Positions 38,330 through 46,978 are shown, counted from the first letter of the stretch. The stretch is 64,000 nt of DNA from Kitasatospora cheerisanensis KCTC 2395 (GCF_000696185.1 NZ_KK853997.1:6739245-6803244), one strand, 5' to 3'. Numbers and translations are program-made. Notes: generated by a model not told the origin, from the sequence alone.

Positions 38330-39699
38330 GACGGGTCACGCTCCGTTCCGCTTCCCGTTCCTGCGTCGCGTGCTGCGTCGCTTTCTGTCCTGCGTCCTGC
38401 GTCGTGCGACGCCGGGCCCATGGCCTCGACGAAGCGGGCCAAGCGCTCGGTGCCGTCCACTATCTGACGTGGCGTCAGGTAACTGATGGACAGCCGGATG
38501 TCCTGCTCGCCGCCGCCGTGCGGGTGGAAGAACTCCATCGGCGTCCAGATCACCCCGAACTCCCGGGCCGAGCGCTCCAGGGCCGCGACCCCGGTGCGGA
38601 AACCGGTCCGCAGGGTCAGGAAGAACCCGCCGTCCGGACGGTTCCAGTCCACCCCCAGCGCGCGGCGGCGCGACTCCGGCAGCCGCCGGTCCAGCTGCGC
38701 CAGCGTCTCGGCCATGCTGCGGCGGTAGTGCTCCGCCGCCCGCGCGCTCAGCTCGGACAGCCGCCCGTCCGCGCTCAACAGGGCCCCCGCAGCCGCGGCC
38801 TGACTGAGCGTCGAGGTGTTCACCGTGACCATGCTCTTGACCTTCGCCACGTCCTGCGCCAGCAGCCGGACCCCGCCGTTCCCGTCCCGCACCTGCTGGT
38901 CCGCCACCAGGTAGCCGACCCGGGCGCCCGGGAACAAGGTCTTGGAGTAGGTGCCCAGTTGAACCACGCACCCCGCCCGGTCCAGCGCCTTCAGCATCGG
39001 CGGCCGCGGCCCCGGGCCGGCGAACCGGTACGGACTGTCCTCCAGCACCAGCAGCCCCTGCCGCCCGGCCAGCTCCAGCAGCGCGGTCCGGGTCTCCAGA
39101 TCCAGCGTCGACCCGGTCGGATTCGCGTGGTCCGGCACCACGTACACCGCCCTCGGACGGCGGCCCGCCGCCCGCTCCGCCCGCACCGCCGCGTCCAGGT
39201 CCGCCACCACCAGCCGCCCGTCACGCTCCGGCACCGCGACCACCGGAATGTCCAGCAGCCGGGCCGCGCCGATGATGCCCACATAGCAGGGAGTCACCAG
39301 CAGCAGCACGTCCCGCGGCGTCGCGAACAGCGTCCGCAGCACCAGGAACATCGCCTCCTGCGCGCCGACCGTCACCACGATCGACTCCGGCGCGACCTCC
39401 AACTCCTCGTCCTGGCGCAGCGAATGCGCGATCAGCTCGCGGATCTGCCCCGCCGCCGGCCCGTACTGGTAGAAGCTGCTGCGCACCTCGGCCGGCCCCG
39501 CGCCCCGGCTCCCCAGGTACGCCGCGTACCGGCGCAGGTAGCCGTGCACCTCCTCGACCTCGAAGAAGCCGTCGTACGGGCGCCCCGGCGCGAACGACAC
39601 CGCATCCGGGAAGGCGAACGTGATCTCGTTCAGGAAGTTCATCCGGTCGAGGACCGGGTCCTCGATGCTCGAATGCAGGGTCGTCGAATCGAGCACCAT
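38326..39699 (-). CDS. hpgT: Phenylglycine aminotransferase (HpgT-like)
   Basis: A 457-residue PLP-dependent fold-type I aminotransferase. Motifs: SSFYQYGPAAGQIRELI near residue 90, VVPDHANPTGSTL, and the PLP Lys in GTYSKTLFPGARVGYL. In Dpg pathways this enzyme converts 3,5-dihydroxyphenylglyoxylate to L-Dpg. Start chosen at ATG 39699, where the conserved sequence begins. The frame is also open upstream to an ATG at 40032 with a good AGGGGA site, which would add a 111-residue Pro/Ala-rich, repeat-containing extension not typical of the family. It is the first gene of the Dpg-NRPS operon. The C-terminus has a charged tail after the fold. Confidence 0.9.
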   Translation of the reverse strand: MVLDSTTLHSSIEDPVLDRMNFLNEITFAFPDAVSFAPGRPYDGFFEVEEVHGYLRRYAAYLGSRGAGPAEVRSSFYQYGPAAGQIRELIAHSLRQDEELEVAPESIVVTVGAQEAMFLVLRTLFATPRDVLLLVTPCYVGIIGAARLLDIPVVAVPERDGRLVVADLDAAVRAERAAGRRPRAVYVVPDHANPTGSTLDLETRTALLELAGRQGLLVLEDSPYRFAGPGPRPPMLKALDRAGCVVQLGTYSKTLFPGARVGYLVADQQVRDGNGGVRLLAQDVAKVKSMVTVNTSTLSQAAAAGALLSADGRLSELSARAAEHYRRSMAETLAQLDRRLPESRRRALGVDWNRPDGGFFLTLRTGFRTGVAALERSAREFGVIWTPMEFFHPHGGGEQDIRLSISYLTPRQIVDGTERLARFVEAMGPASHDAGRRTESDAARDAGTGSGTERDPS

Positions 39700-40420
39700 C
39701 GTGCCCACCTTTCCGCGCCCACACCGGGGTTCCGGCACCTCGCCGCACGGCGGATGCTCCGGCTCGGAGGAAGGACGCGCGGCAGGCGACGGGAGCGCGG
39801 CGGCCGGCTCGCCGAACGCCGCGGCGGGCGGGGAGGTCGCGGCGGGCGGGGAGGTCGCGGCGGGCGGGGAGGTTTCGAAGCCCCGGGCCGGAGAAGACGT
39901 CCCGAACGCCCGGCCGGGCGGAGGCACTTCCGGCCGGGAACACGGCGCCCGTCGGCCCGCCGGCGTTTCGCCCGGACCGTCCTCCGACGCCTCCGATGCT
40001 CGGACATCGGCCATGTTCGACTTCGACTTCATCGCGGTCCCCTGGGGCCCGGCCCGCGGGCCCCGGTCTGTGACGCTGACACCGCACACGCACCACCGGC
40101 TCCGAGCCCCTGCGGGCGTGGCGATTGCACGCGAGACGGCCGTCGACGGGGCCGGGCAGGACGTGGCGCACGGTGTACGAGCACCCTGATACGGCCCCTC
40201 ACCGCACTTCGCGCCTACGGCGGACATCCACGGGATACGTGCGGCACTGGGCCTGCCTGCTTTTCGTCCTTCCTCCAGTACGCGCCCGAAGCCACGGGCG
40301 TGTCAAGCCTGGCCGTGAGGGCCGGTGCGCGGGCACCGCAAGCATCGTGCGTGGGCGGACTGTGTGGGCGGGCTGGTTCGGCCGGGCTGGTGCGACCGGG
40401 CCGTGGGGGTGGCGGGGCGG
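39700..40420. other. Long leader/intergenic region before the Dpg operon
   Basis: A 721-bp gap between the MarR gene and the Dpg operon, both on the minus strand. It should hold the operon promoter. On the minus strand it is open in frame with the aminotransferase, encoding a low-complexity Pro/Ala/Gly sequence with three near-identical hexapeptides (S-P-P-A-A-T). A hairpin GGTGC-GCGG-GCACC lies at about 40323-40336. No independent gene is convincing. Confidence 0.55.
39821..39874. repeat. Three tandem 18-bp repeats
   Basis: The unit GCGGCGGGCGGGGAGGTC occurs at 39821-39838, 39839-39856 and 39857-39874, with only the last base changed in the third copy. The period is a multiple of three, which keeps the minus-strand frame of the possible aminotransferase extension open. 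Confidence 0.92.
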
Positions 40421-40882
40421 TCAGTGCGGGAGGTGGTGCTCGCCCAGGGTGCGCAGGTGGCGGGCGAGGGCGGTGCGCTGGGCGGCGGTGAGGCCGGCGG
40501 TGAGGTCCGCGTCCACCGTCTCGGCGGCGTCGGCGCAGCGGGCGAGCAGGCTGCGGCCCTCCGCGGTGAGGGTCAGGACCTGGCGACGGCGGTCCTCCGG
40601 GTCGCGCAGGCGCTCGACCGCGCCGAGCTCCTGCAACTGGTCCGCGAGCGCCACGATCAGGCTCGGCGCGACGCCCAGCCGGGACGCCAACTCCTGCTGG
40701 GACGCCGCCGATCCGGCATCCAGCGCGGCCAGCAGCCCCGCGTGCTTCGGCTTGAGGCCGAGCGCCTCGACCCGCGCCGCGAAGCGGTCGGCGGCGAGGG
40801 CGCCGAGGGTGCCCAGGTTGAAGGCCACCGTCGCGCGGAGCGCCGCCGCGCCCTTGACTTCTGCTCCCTTGACATCGCTCAC
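40421..40882 (-). CDS. MarR-family transcriptional regulator
   Basis: A 153-residue MarR regulator with the winged helix ASQQELASRLGVAPSLIVAL, LQELGAVERLRDPEDRRRQV in the wing, and flanking dimer helices. The GTG at 40882 has no ribosome binding site. TACCAT (minus strand, 40895-40890) ends seven bases before it, so the transcript is probably leaderless. It is divergent from a small membrane protein gene. Two direct repeats, 40879-40892 and 40911-40924, lie in the shared gap and may be binding sites. Confidence 0.9.
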   Translation of the reverse strand: MSDVKGAEVKGAAALRATVAFNLGTLGALAADRFAARVEALGLKPKHAGLLAALDAGSAASQQELASRLGVAPSLIVALADQLQELGAVERLRDPEDRRRQVLTLTAEGRSLLARCADAAETVDADLTAGLTAAQRTALARHLRTLGEHHLPH

Positions 40883-40924
40883 GAGCCGAATGGTAGCGTC
40901 CGCGTATCGTTCACAGCTCGAATG
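40879..40924. promoter_or_regulatory. Direct repeats in the MarR divergent promoter
   Basis: TCACGAGCCGAATG (40879-40892) and TCACAGCTCGAATG (40911-40924) are direct repeats with three mismatches, 32 bp apart start to start. They flank the putative MarR -10 box and precede the divergent membrane protein gene. Confidence 0.45.
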
Positions 40925-40941
40925 ATTCAGGTGGAGATGGA

Positions 40942-41292
40942 ATGACTGCACTGCTGGTGGCCAACGCGGTGGCGGCACTGCTCGGCGCCGGATTCGGGGT
41001 GGCCGGAGCGGTCCGACCCGGGCTGGTGCTCGCCGCGGACCAGCCCGTCACCGCCGGAACCCACCTGTACGCCCGGGCCTACGCCGCCCGCGCCCTCCCG
41101 CTCGGCATCGCCACCGCGCTGGTCCTCGCCGCCGGCCCGCGAGACGCGGCCTGGCCCCTGGTGGTCGTGGCCGGACTGGCGCAGGTGGGCGACTCCGCGA
41201 TCGGGATCCGCGAACGGAACCCCGGCATGGCGATCGGCGCCGGCGCGGCCGCCGCCCTCCACCTCGCCACGGCCTGCTGGCTGACCCGCTGA
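40942..41292 (+). CDS. Small integral membrane protein, 116 aa
   Basis: Four hydrophobic segments fill nearly the whole protein (ANAVAALLGAGFGVAGAV, the ARALPLGIATALVLAAG region, PLVVVAGLAQVGDSAIG, and GAGAAAALHLATACW). A GGAG site precedes the ATG. It resembles the small DUF4267-like membrane proteins that often sit beside MarR or TetR regulators. As it is divergent from the MarR gene, it is the likely regulated target. The function is unknown. Confidence 0.75.
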   Translation: MTALLVANAVAALLGAGFGVAGAVRPGLVLAADQPVTAGTHLYARAYAARALPLGIATALVLAAGPRDAAWPLVVVAGLAQVGDSAIGIRERNPGMAIGAGAAAALHLATACWLTR

Positions 41293-41424
41293 GCGGGGAC
41301 CGCCCGCAGAACCGGCCCGCCGCGCGTCCGGAGCCCCGCTCTGCCGCCGACCGTTGACCGCCGATCAACTCGGCTGTCGGCATAGCAGGTTGGCGGGCGG
41401 CGGACCGGAGGCGGCCCGATGCGG

Positions 41425-42633
41425 CTAGTGCCGGAAGAGCACTTCGGGGTTGTTCGGCGAGGGGCCGTCCAGCAGCGGGCTGTGGATCCCCTTCAGGCTC
41501 TGGTCGAAGAACGCCCTCACGTACTCACGCGTGATCGCGATTCCACGCTCGGGGTCGAGCGGCGGCGTCGGGAACCCGGCCTGTCCCTGGAGCAGGTCTC
41601 CGTCGGAGAAGCTGAAGTGGTCGGAGCCGGTGACCGTCAGCCACTTCTTGAAGCCGCCGAGGGCGGTCCAGGCCTCCTCCCAGTCGGTGTAGTGGTCGGA
41701 GCCGCCGGGCGTGTGGCCCAGCATGAGGAACGGCCGGTCGATCTGGCCGGGCTTCGGGACCGGGTGGAAGGTGCCGTCGATGTTCACCCCGGCCCGGACG
41801 CGCGGGTCGGCGACCATCGTGTCGGCCACGGCCGCTCCGCCGAGGGAGTGTCCGGCCGTGCCGATCCGGTGCCTGTTGACGAGGTGGGCCAGGTGCCACG
41901 CGGTGTTGCCGTGCGTCAACTCGTCGATCACGAAGGACTCGTCCCGCGCCCGGCTGGCGGCGACGGCGCCGTAGTCGAGCGTCTCCGGGTGGTCGCAGAT
42001 CGCGCACGGCGGCGTCTGGCCGTTCGCCAGCGTCTCGCCGCTGTCCTCGTAGGTGTGGCCGATGAGCGCGACCACGTAGCCGTGGCTGGCCAGGTCGGTT
42101 GCGAGCGAGGTGAGCGTCATGCGCGGGTTCTCGGACGCGGGTGAGAGGAGCACCAGCGGGTACTTGCCGGGTTGCGGCCGCGCGCCGTCGAAGGCCTGGG
42201 TGGTGACGCCGGCCAGGCTCTCCGGGGTGATGCCGGAGCTCGGCGGCAGATTCCGGCGCTGGACGACTCCGGCTGCCTCGGCGAGGGTCATGTACGGGGC
42301 CGGGGTCCCCGTCCCGGGGACGGCCGGGTAGACCATGGTGACGGTCAGTCGGCGGGGGCCGGACGACGGCACCCACGGGTCGGGACGGCTGGTGTCGGTG
42401 AGGTGGATGACCTCCTCGCCGGCGGCGTAGCGGCCGGTCGGCTCGGGGAGCTCGCCGTGGAAGGACCGCGCGGGCGTGGCGGCGGGCGTGGCCGCGGCCG
42501 TGGCGGCGGCCGCGTGCACGGTGGACGGCGGGGTCGTGGCGGCGAATCCGGTGCCGGTCTCGGCCACCGATGCGGCGAGACCCAGGAGCGCGACGGCGCC
42601 GATACGGCGCTTGAGGTTCGACGGAGTGCTCAT
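41425..42633 (-). CDS. Secreted alpha/beta hydrolase (PAF acetylhydrolase-like)
   Basis: A 402-residue protein with an N-terminal signal peptide (RRIGAVALLGLAASVAETG) and an Ala/Thr-rich linker before the catalytic domain. The nucleophile elbow is GTAGHSLGGAAV; the acid and base are likely the Asp in NIDGTFHP and the His in GSDHFSFSD. The HGYVVALIGHTYEDSG and PLVLLSPA segments match bacterial platelet-activating-factor acetylhydrolase-like lipases. A Cys pair in PPCAICDHPE may bind metal or form a disulfide. It should hydrolyse short acyl esters outside the cell. Confidence 0.85.
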   Translation of the reverse strand: MSTPSNLKRRIGAVALLGLAASVAETGTGFAATTPPSTVHAAAATAAATPAATPARSFHGELPEPTGRYAAGEEVIHLTDTSRPDPWVPSSGPRRLTVTMVYPAVPGTGTPAPYMTLAEAAGVVQRRNLPPSSGITPESLAGVTTQAFDGARPQPGKYPLVLLSPASENPRMTLTSLATDLASHGYVVALIGHTYEDSGETLANGQTPPCAICDHPETLDYGAVAASRARDESFVIDELTHGNTAWHLAHLVNRHRIGTAGHSLGGAAVADTMVADPRVRAGVNIDGTFHPVPKPGQIDRPFLMLGHTPGGSDHYTDWEEAWTALGGFKKWLTVTGSDHFSFSDGDLLQGQAGFPTPPLDPERGIAITREYVRAFFDQSLKGIHSPLLDGPSPNNPEVLFRH

Positions 42634-42890
42634 GGGCACGATCCTGTCCGGCTCCGCGCCGCCGCTCGATCATGCAGGCTTCACTCTTCACGGTGGTGCT
42701 GGGTACACCCCGGGCTCCCCGGCGACCCGAGCTCGCGCTGCGGTTCGCCTGCGCCGGCGCGGGTTCGGCCGGGCAGCGGCCGCCGGGGTCAACTCCACTG
42801 CCGGGGTGAGGCGTTGTCCACCCGCAGGGGGACCGGTCCGAGCTTCGGCGGGGACGCGCCGCGGCGTCGCGCGGGGCGAGGGTGGGCGGC

Positions 42891-44138
42891 ATGAAGACAT
42901 TGCTCGCGGGTGGGTTGCTGGTGGTCGGGGTGCTCGGCGGGGTGGTCGGGGCCGCGGTGGGGATGGTGCTGGCGGGGGCGGTGTGGCCCGTGCTGGGGGT
43001 GATGACGGCCGGGGCGGTGTGCGGGGTGGCCGTCGGGTGCGGGCTGCCGGTCTGGGGTGCGCGGCGGGTGGCCGGGTGGCCGGGGTGGCTGCCGGCGGTG
43101 GTGTGCGGGGTGGTGGCGGTCGGGTACGGGGCGGCGGTGCTGTGGCCGGGGGAGCGGGCCGTTCCCGGAAGGGCGGACGCCTATTGGGAGTTGCCGACCG
43201 GTTCCCGGCTCGCGTACCGCCTGACGCCGGCTCAGGGGCCGGCCCGTCCAGAGCCGGTGCTGCGGCTTCACGGTGGGCCGGGGACGCCCGGGGAGGCGGC
43301 GGACGGGCTGGACGAGGCACTGAGCCGTGCGGGCTACCAGGTGTACAGCTACGACCAGTTGGGTTCGGGGGACTCGCCGCGGCCGGCCGACCTGTCCGGC
43401 TACACGGTGCAGCGGCAGGTGGACGACCTGGAGGCGATCCGGGAACGGCTCGGGGCGCCGAGGATGGTGCTGATCGGCGCGTCCTGGGGCGGCACTCTCG
43501 CCGCCGAGTACCTGGCCGCGCACCCGGAGCACGTCGCACGGGTGGTGTTCACCTCGCCCGGCGCGCTCTGGACCCCCGAGTACACCGACGAACAGGCCGG
43601 GCAGCTCTGGGACCGGCTCACCCCCGAGCAGCGCGCCCGGGTCGACGCCCTCGGCGGCAACGGACTGCGCGTCCCGCTCTGGTCGCTGCTGATGGGCATC
43701 GACCCGGCGCAGGCCCACGCCCTGCTGCCGGACGATCAGGCCGACGCGCTGATGGAGCAGTTGCTGGCCGTCTCCGGCTCCGCCGCGACCTGCCGCCCCG
43801 GTGCCGCCGCCGAACTGCCCGTCAAGACGCCCGGCGCCTACGCGAACCAGCTGATCGCCGAGGACCTGCGCCACCGCCCCGACCCGCGGCCCGCGCTGCG
43901 CGCCGTGCACGTCCCGGCGCTGGTGCTGCGCGGGGAGTGCGACTACAAGCACTGGGAGGTGACCCGCGAGTACCGCGACACCCTGCCGGGGGCGCAGCTG
44001 CTGTACGTCCCGGGCGCGGGCCACGCCATCGCGGTGGACCGGCCCGCCGAGTACCGCGCCGCCGTCCTCGCCTTCCTGACCGGCACCCCGCTGCCCGGGA
44101 CGCCGTACACCGGCACGGAGGATCCGGCGAAGCCCTGA
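42891..44138 (+). CDS. Membrane-anchored alpha/beta hydrolase (prolyl aminopeptidase-like)
   Basis: A 415-residue protein. Residues 1-95 contain about three hydrophobic segments, an unusual addition. The rest is an alpha/beta hydrolase of the proline iminopeptidase group: HGGPGTPGEAADG oxyanion loop, YSYDQLGSGDSPRP, nucleophile elbow IGASWGGTLAAEY, and a C-terminal His in PGAGHAIAVDRP. Such enzymes cleave N-terminal residues or hydrolyse small esters/amides. The membrane anchor suggests the active domain is held at the membrane. The ATG at 42891 follows GAGGGTGGG. Confidence 0.85.
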   Translation: MKTLLAGGLLVVGVLGGVVGAAVGMVLAGAVWPVLGVMTAGAVCGVAVGCGLPVWGARRVAGWPGWLPAVVCGVVAVGYGAAVLWPGERAVPGRADAYWELPTGSRLAYRLTPAQGPARPEPVLRLHGGPGTPGEAADGLDEALSRAGYQVYSYDQLGSGDSPRPADLSGYTVQRQVDDLEAIRERLGAPRMVLIGASWGGTLAAEYLAAHPEHVARVVFTSPGALWTPEYTDEQAGQLWDRLTPEQRARVDALGGNGLRVPLWSLLMGIDPAQAHALLPDDQADALMEQLLAVSGSAATCRPGAAAELPVKTPGAYANQLIAEDLRHRPDPRPALRAVHVPALVLRGECDYKHWEVTREYRDTLPGAQLLYVPGAGHAIAVDRPAEYRAAVLAFLTGTPLPGTPYTGTEDPAKP

Positions 44139-44145
44139 GCTGGGT

Positions 44146-44164
44146 GCGGGAAAACGCTTTCCGC
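44146..44164. promoter_or_regulatory. LacI-operator-like palindrome, copy 1
   Basis: GCGGGAAAACGCTTTCCGC at 44146-44164 is an almost perfect palindrome of the LacI-family operator type (AA-n-CG-n-TT core). It begins eight bases after the hydrolase stop codon. A closely similar element with the same GGGTGCGG prefix occurs at 44527. Confidence 0.5.
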
Positions 44165-44526
44165 GACGGGCGGGACGGCACGGGCACGGGCAGGGGCATC
44201 GCATGCTCCTCCGCGCGACGGAGGTACCGGGCGGCGGCCGGTCGTCGGGCGCCGGCCCGGTCCTGTGCTGCTTGCCCGGTGGACGGCGTTCCAGGTGTCG
44301 AGCATGGCAGCGCGAGCGCGCGGCACGCGGTGCGGCGCCTCGGCCCGGTTCGCCGCACCCGTTCGCCCCGGAGGCCTGCGCCTGCGCCACCCGCTCCCGG
44401 CCGCGGCGGTCGCCCCGCGGACCTGCCGGAGTCCTGCGCCCGGCTCGACGAACCGACCGCGGGCGCCGGAGCCGCCACCGGGGCTCTCGCGTGCGGGCCG
44501 GGTGCGCGGTGTTGACGGTCGGGGTG
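44165..44526. other. Noncoding stretch upstream of a universal stress gene
   Basis: About 360 bp between two operator-like palindromes, 485 bp in all between genes. No frame has protein-like composition. It holds a few short GC hairpins (for example CTCCGCGCGACGGAG at 44209-44223) but nothing I can assign. Confidence 0.5.
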
Positions 44527-44542
44527 CGGAAACCGCTTTCCG
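44527..44542. promoter_or_regulatory. LacI-operator-like palindrome, copy 2
   Basis: CGGAAACCGCTTTCCG is an inverted repeat of 6-bp arms around a 4-bp centre, about 80 bp before the universal stress protein start. It shares GGGTGCGG plus the palindrome with the element at 44146. Two such sites suggest a looping repressor or paired binding of one regulator. Confidence 0.5.
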
Positions 44543-44624
44543 GATGCCCGGGTTGTCCCTGTTTGTTCGGGTGGCGCGGGGCGGCGCATGCTGGAAGGAG
44601 CAACCGGGCTCCGAGGAGTGTGCC

Positions 44625-45488
44625 ATGGAGATCAGGGCAGCCAGCGGTGTGATCGTCGGGGTCGACGGCTCGGCGCCCGCCGCGGAGGCGGCGGAGTGGG
44701 CGGCCGGCGAAGCCGAGCGGCGCGGGGACAGCCTGCACCTGGTGCACGCGGTCAACACCGGCACCGTGACGCTCTCGCCCCGGACGGGGGCGACCGTCAC
44801 CGATCTGATCCTGCGCGAGGCCGAGGAACTGCTGGAAGCGGTCAAGTCCGGCCTGCAGGCGGCTCATCCGAGCCTGCGGATCACCGGGGACGTCGTGCCC
44901 AGGGACGCCGCCGAGGCCGTGCTCACGGCGGCCGAGCACGCCTCGCTCGCGGTGCTCGGCACCCGGGGCCACGGCGGGTTCGCGTCGCTGCTGCTCGGCT
45001 CGGTGAGCCTGCGGGTCGCCGCGCACGCCGCCTGTCCGGTGGTGGTGGTCCGCGGCACCGAGCACCCCGACGGGCCGGTGCTGGTCGCCGTCCACGACGA
45101 GCGGGACGCCGCCACGCTGCGCTTCGGCTGCGAGATCGCCGCCCGGCGGGGCCTGCCGATGCGCGCGCTGCACACCTGGTCGCCGGTGGTGGCGGACGTC
45201 GGGCGGATGGCGCCGATGGTCGACGAGCTCGGCGAGGAGGCCAAGCTGCACGAGCAGCTGCTGCTGCGCACCTGCGAACCGGTGCGGGACGACTACCCCG
45301 GAGTCGAGTTCGAGACCCAGCAGCTCACCGGCGGCACCGCCGCGAGCGTGGTCGAGGAGTCCCGGACGGCGGCCCTGGTGGTGATGTCCCGTCACCAGCC
45401 GGCCCCGCGCTTCGGCCTCCGGCTGTCCACCCCCGTGCATGCCGTGCTGCACCACGCGCAGTGCCCGGTGGCCGTCGTCCCGGTGTGA
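44625..45488 (+). CDS. Universal stress protein, two UspA domains
   Basis: A 287-residue tandem UspA protein. Domain 1 (residues 5-145) begins VIVGVDGSAPAAEAAEWA and has the nucleotide-binding loop GTRGHGGFASLLLGSVSLRV. Domain 2 (about 150-287) begins PVLVAVHDERDAATLRFGCE and has a degraded loop (MSRHQPAPRFGLRLS), so probably only domain 1 binds ATP. GAGGAG lies before the ATG. Tandem Usp proteins in actinobacteria are usually induced by hypoxia, stationary phase or stress. The long upstream region with paired palindromes implies regulation. Confidence 0.92.
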   Translation: MEIRAASGVIVGVDGSAPAAEAAEWAAGEAERRGDSLHLVHAVNTGTVTLSPRTGATVTDLILREAEELLEAVKSGLQAAHPSLRITGDVVPRDAAEAVLTAAEHASLAVLGTRGHGGFASLLLGSVSLRVAAHAACPVVVVRGTEHPDGPVLVAVHDERDAATLRFGCEIAARRGLPMRALHTWSPVVADVGRMAPMVDELGEEAKLHEQLLLRTCEPVRDDYPGVEFETQQLTGGTAASVVEESRTAALVVMSRHQPAPRFGLRLSTPVHAVLHHAQCPVAVVPV

Positions 45489-45619
45489 ACGAGCCAACGG
45501 AACAGGGGAGTTGAGGGGGCGTCCGCCCGGTACCCGGCCACCGCGCGGGGCCGGGCGGACGGGGGTCACGGCGGGCGGGTGGCCCGGAGAGGCTCGACCT
45601 GAAGAGCCTTCTGTGAATC

Positions 45620-45965
45620 CTGCCGGAGATCCCGCTGCTGACGCAGACGGGCCTGGCGGCAGCCGGCGGCCGGCGCGGTCGTCCTCGCGGTGCTGATCGC
45701 CGTCACGCCCGCCCCGGCGCCGCCGGGGATCTGCGGCTGGTGCATCGGCCCGGCCCCAACCCGGCCGAACGCGAGCCGGTCTTCGACCGCTTACACCGGA
45801 CCGACGGCTCCCGCAGCCGCAGCACCGGCGGCTTCCGGCCCGGGCCTCGCCATCGCCCGCGCCCTGGTCACCGCGCACGGCGGCCGCCGCACGCCGGACA
45901 CCGCGCCCGGCGAGGGCTGCACCTTCCGGGTCCGGCTGCCGCTGTCCGAGTCGCCGTCCGGGTAG
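45620..45965 (+). pseudogene. Relic of a sensor histidine kinase
   Basis: Pieces of a histidine kinase remain in different frames: a hydrophobic segment AAGAVVLAVLIAVTP (about 45670-45715), a D-box region NPAEREPVFDRLHRTDGSRS (45757-45820), then the end of the ATPase domain GLAIARALVTAHGG and GEGCTFRVRLPL to TAG at 45963. The dimerisation and N-box regions are missing. Frame changes here are not all of the one-missing-base kind seen elsewhere, so real decay is likely. The rest of 45489-46225 shows nothing coding. Confidence 0.7.
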
Positions 45966-46225
45966 CCGTGGTCCGCGTAGCCGCCGGCCCGACCGTCCGG
46001 GTGGCCGCCGCCCGCGCGGGCCCGTCGCCACATGACGGGCCCGCGCGGTGCACGCCCCGGCAACCGTCGGAGGGAGCGGGACTGCCGGTTCGTCCGGCAA
46101 CGATCCGGGTGCGGGCGGCGGTGCGGCAAGGCCGGGCGGCCGGGCTCCATCCGATCGGCGCAATACGTCGGCTGGTCGTACGTCGGACGATCCGACCGCG
46201 GCCGGGGAGGGGAGGTGACGTGCCG

Positions 46226-46852
46226 TCAGCTCGGGTCGGTGAGCGGACCCGTGAGGCGGCGGAACGCGGTCTCGGCGAGGTCGGCGGCCCCGGTCGGGCC
46301 GGTGTCCTCGGCGGCCCAGGCCTCGACGGCGACCCGCATGGCGGTGTTGGCGGCGGCGGCCAGCAGGCGGGCGTCCAGGCTGTCCGGCGGCAGCTCGGCG
46401 AGGGTGGCGAGGACGGGGCGCAGCGCGGCCTCGGCGTCGTGGTGGATGCGGTGCCAGACGTCGCGCAGCGCCGGGTCCTCGGGCATGGCGCGGAGCAGGC
46501 CGCGGGTCCAGGCGAGGTTCTCGGCGGGGCGGCCGGGCGCGGGGGTGAGCGAGGCGCGGGCGGAGTCGAGCAGGGCGGCGAGCAGCGGGGTGCCGGGGGC
46601 GGTGGCGGCGAGCAGCTCGATCCACTGGCGGGAGCCGTCGGCGAGCAGCGGGGCGACGGCGTCCTCCTTGGTGCGGAAGTACCGGTAGAAGGTGCGCAGC
46701 GAGACGCCGGCGGCGCGGGCGATGTCCTCGGCGGTGGTGCCGTCGGCGCCGCGTTCGGCGAACAGGCGGGCGGCGGTGAGCGCGATCTCCTGCTGGGTGG
46801 CGGCCTTGCGGCGCTCGGTGAGGGTGGGCGCGGGGCGGTCGGGTGCGGCCAT
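46226..46852 (-). CDS. TetR-family regulator
   Basis: A 208-residue TetR regulator. The helix-turn-helix (residues 15-60) reads IALTAARLFAERGADGTTAE and GVSLRTFYRYFRTKEDAV. The C-terminal ligand domain is alpha-helical and Ala-rich. Start at ATG 46852. It is divergent from an SDR gene, with the palindrome TGGCA-n5-TGCCA in the gap, so it probably represses that enzyme gene and itself. Confidence 0.9.
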   Translation of the reverse strand: MAAPDRPAPTLTERRKAATQQEIALTAARLFAERGADGTTAEDIARAAGVSLRTFYRYFRTKEDAVAPLLADGSRQWIELLAATAPGTPLLAALLDSARASLTPAPGRPAENLAWTRGLLRAMPEDPALRDVWHRIHHDAEAALRPVLATLAELPPDSLDARLLAAAANTAMRVAVEAWAAEDTGPTGAADLAETAFRRLTGPLTDPS

Positions 46853-46963
46853 GGGTGTGTCCCCCGGTGCGGGCCGGCCGGTGCCGGCGGGCAGGTGCGG
46901 ATGGAAGGCGGGCGGGTGGGCCCGTGCCCAGCGTAGCCGCCCGTGCGTCACGGCATGCGGGTG

Positions 46964-46978
46964 TGGCATAACGTGCCA
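46964..46978. promoter_or_regulatory. Palindromic operator between TetR and SDR genes
   Basis: TGGCA (46964-46968), spacer TAACG, TGCCA (46974-46978). The site lies 70 bp before the SDR start and 112 bp before the TetR start, a usual place for a shared operator. Confidence 0.5.

Noticed and set aside
38326-40227. A 633-residue aminotransferase starting at 40227
   Set aside because: The first 60 codons of that frame have no ribosome binding site and poor composition; conserved sequence begins at 39699. Only the 40032 start was kept as an alternative.
40323-40336. GGTGC-GCGG-GCACC as another copy of the Ro60-leader element
   Set aside because: It shares only the hairpin shape; the sequence after it lacks the TACTTC part and it lies before the MarR/Dpg genes, so it is probably coincidental.
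44165-44526. A hidden frameshifted gene in the gap before the universal stress protein
   Set aside because: No frame on either strand gives protein-like composition or recognisable motifs, even allowing single-base repair.
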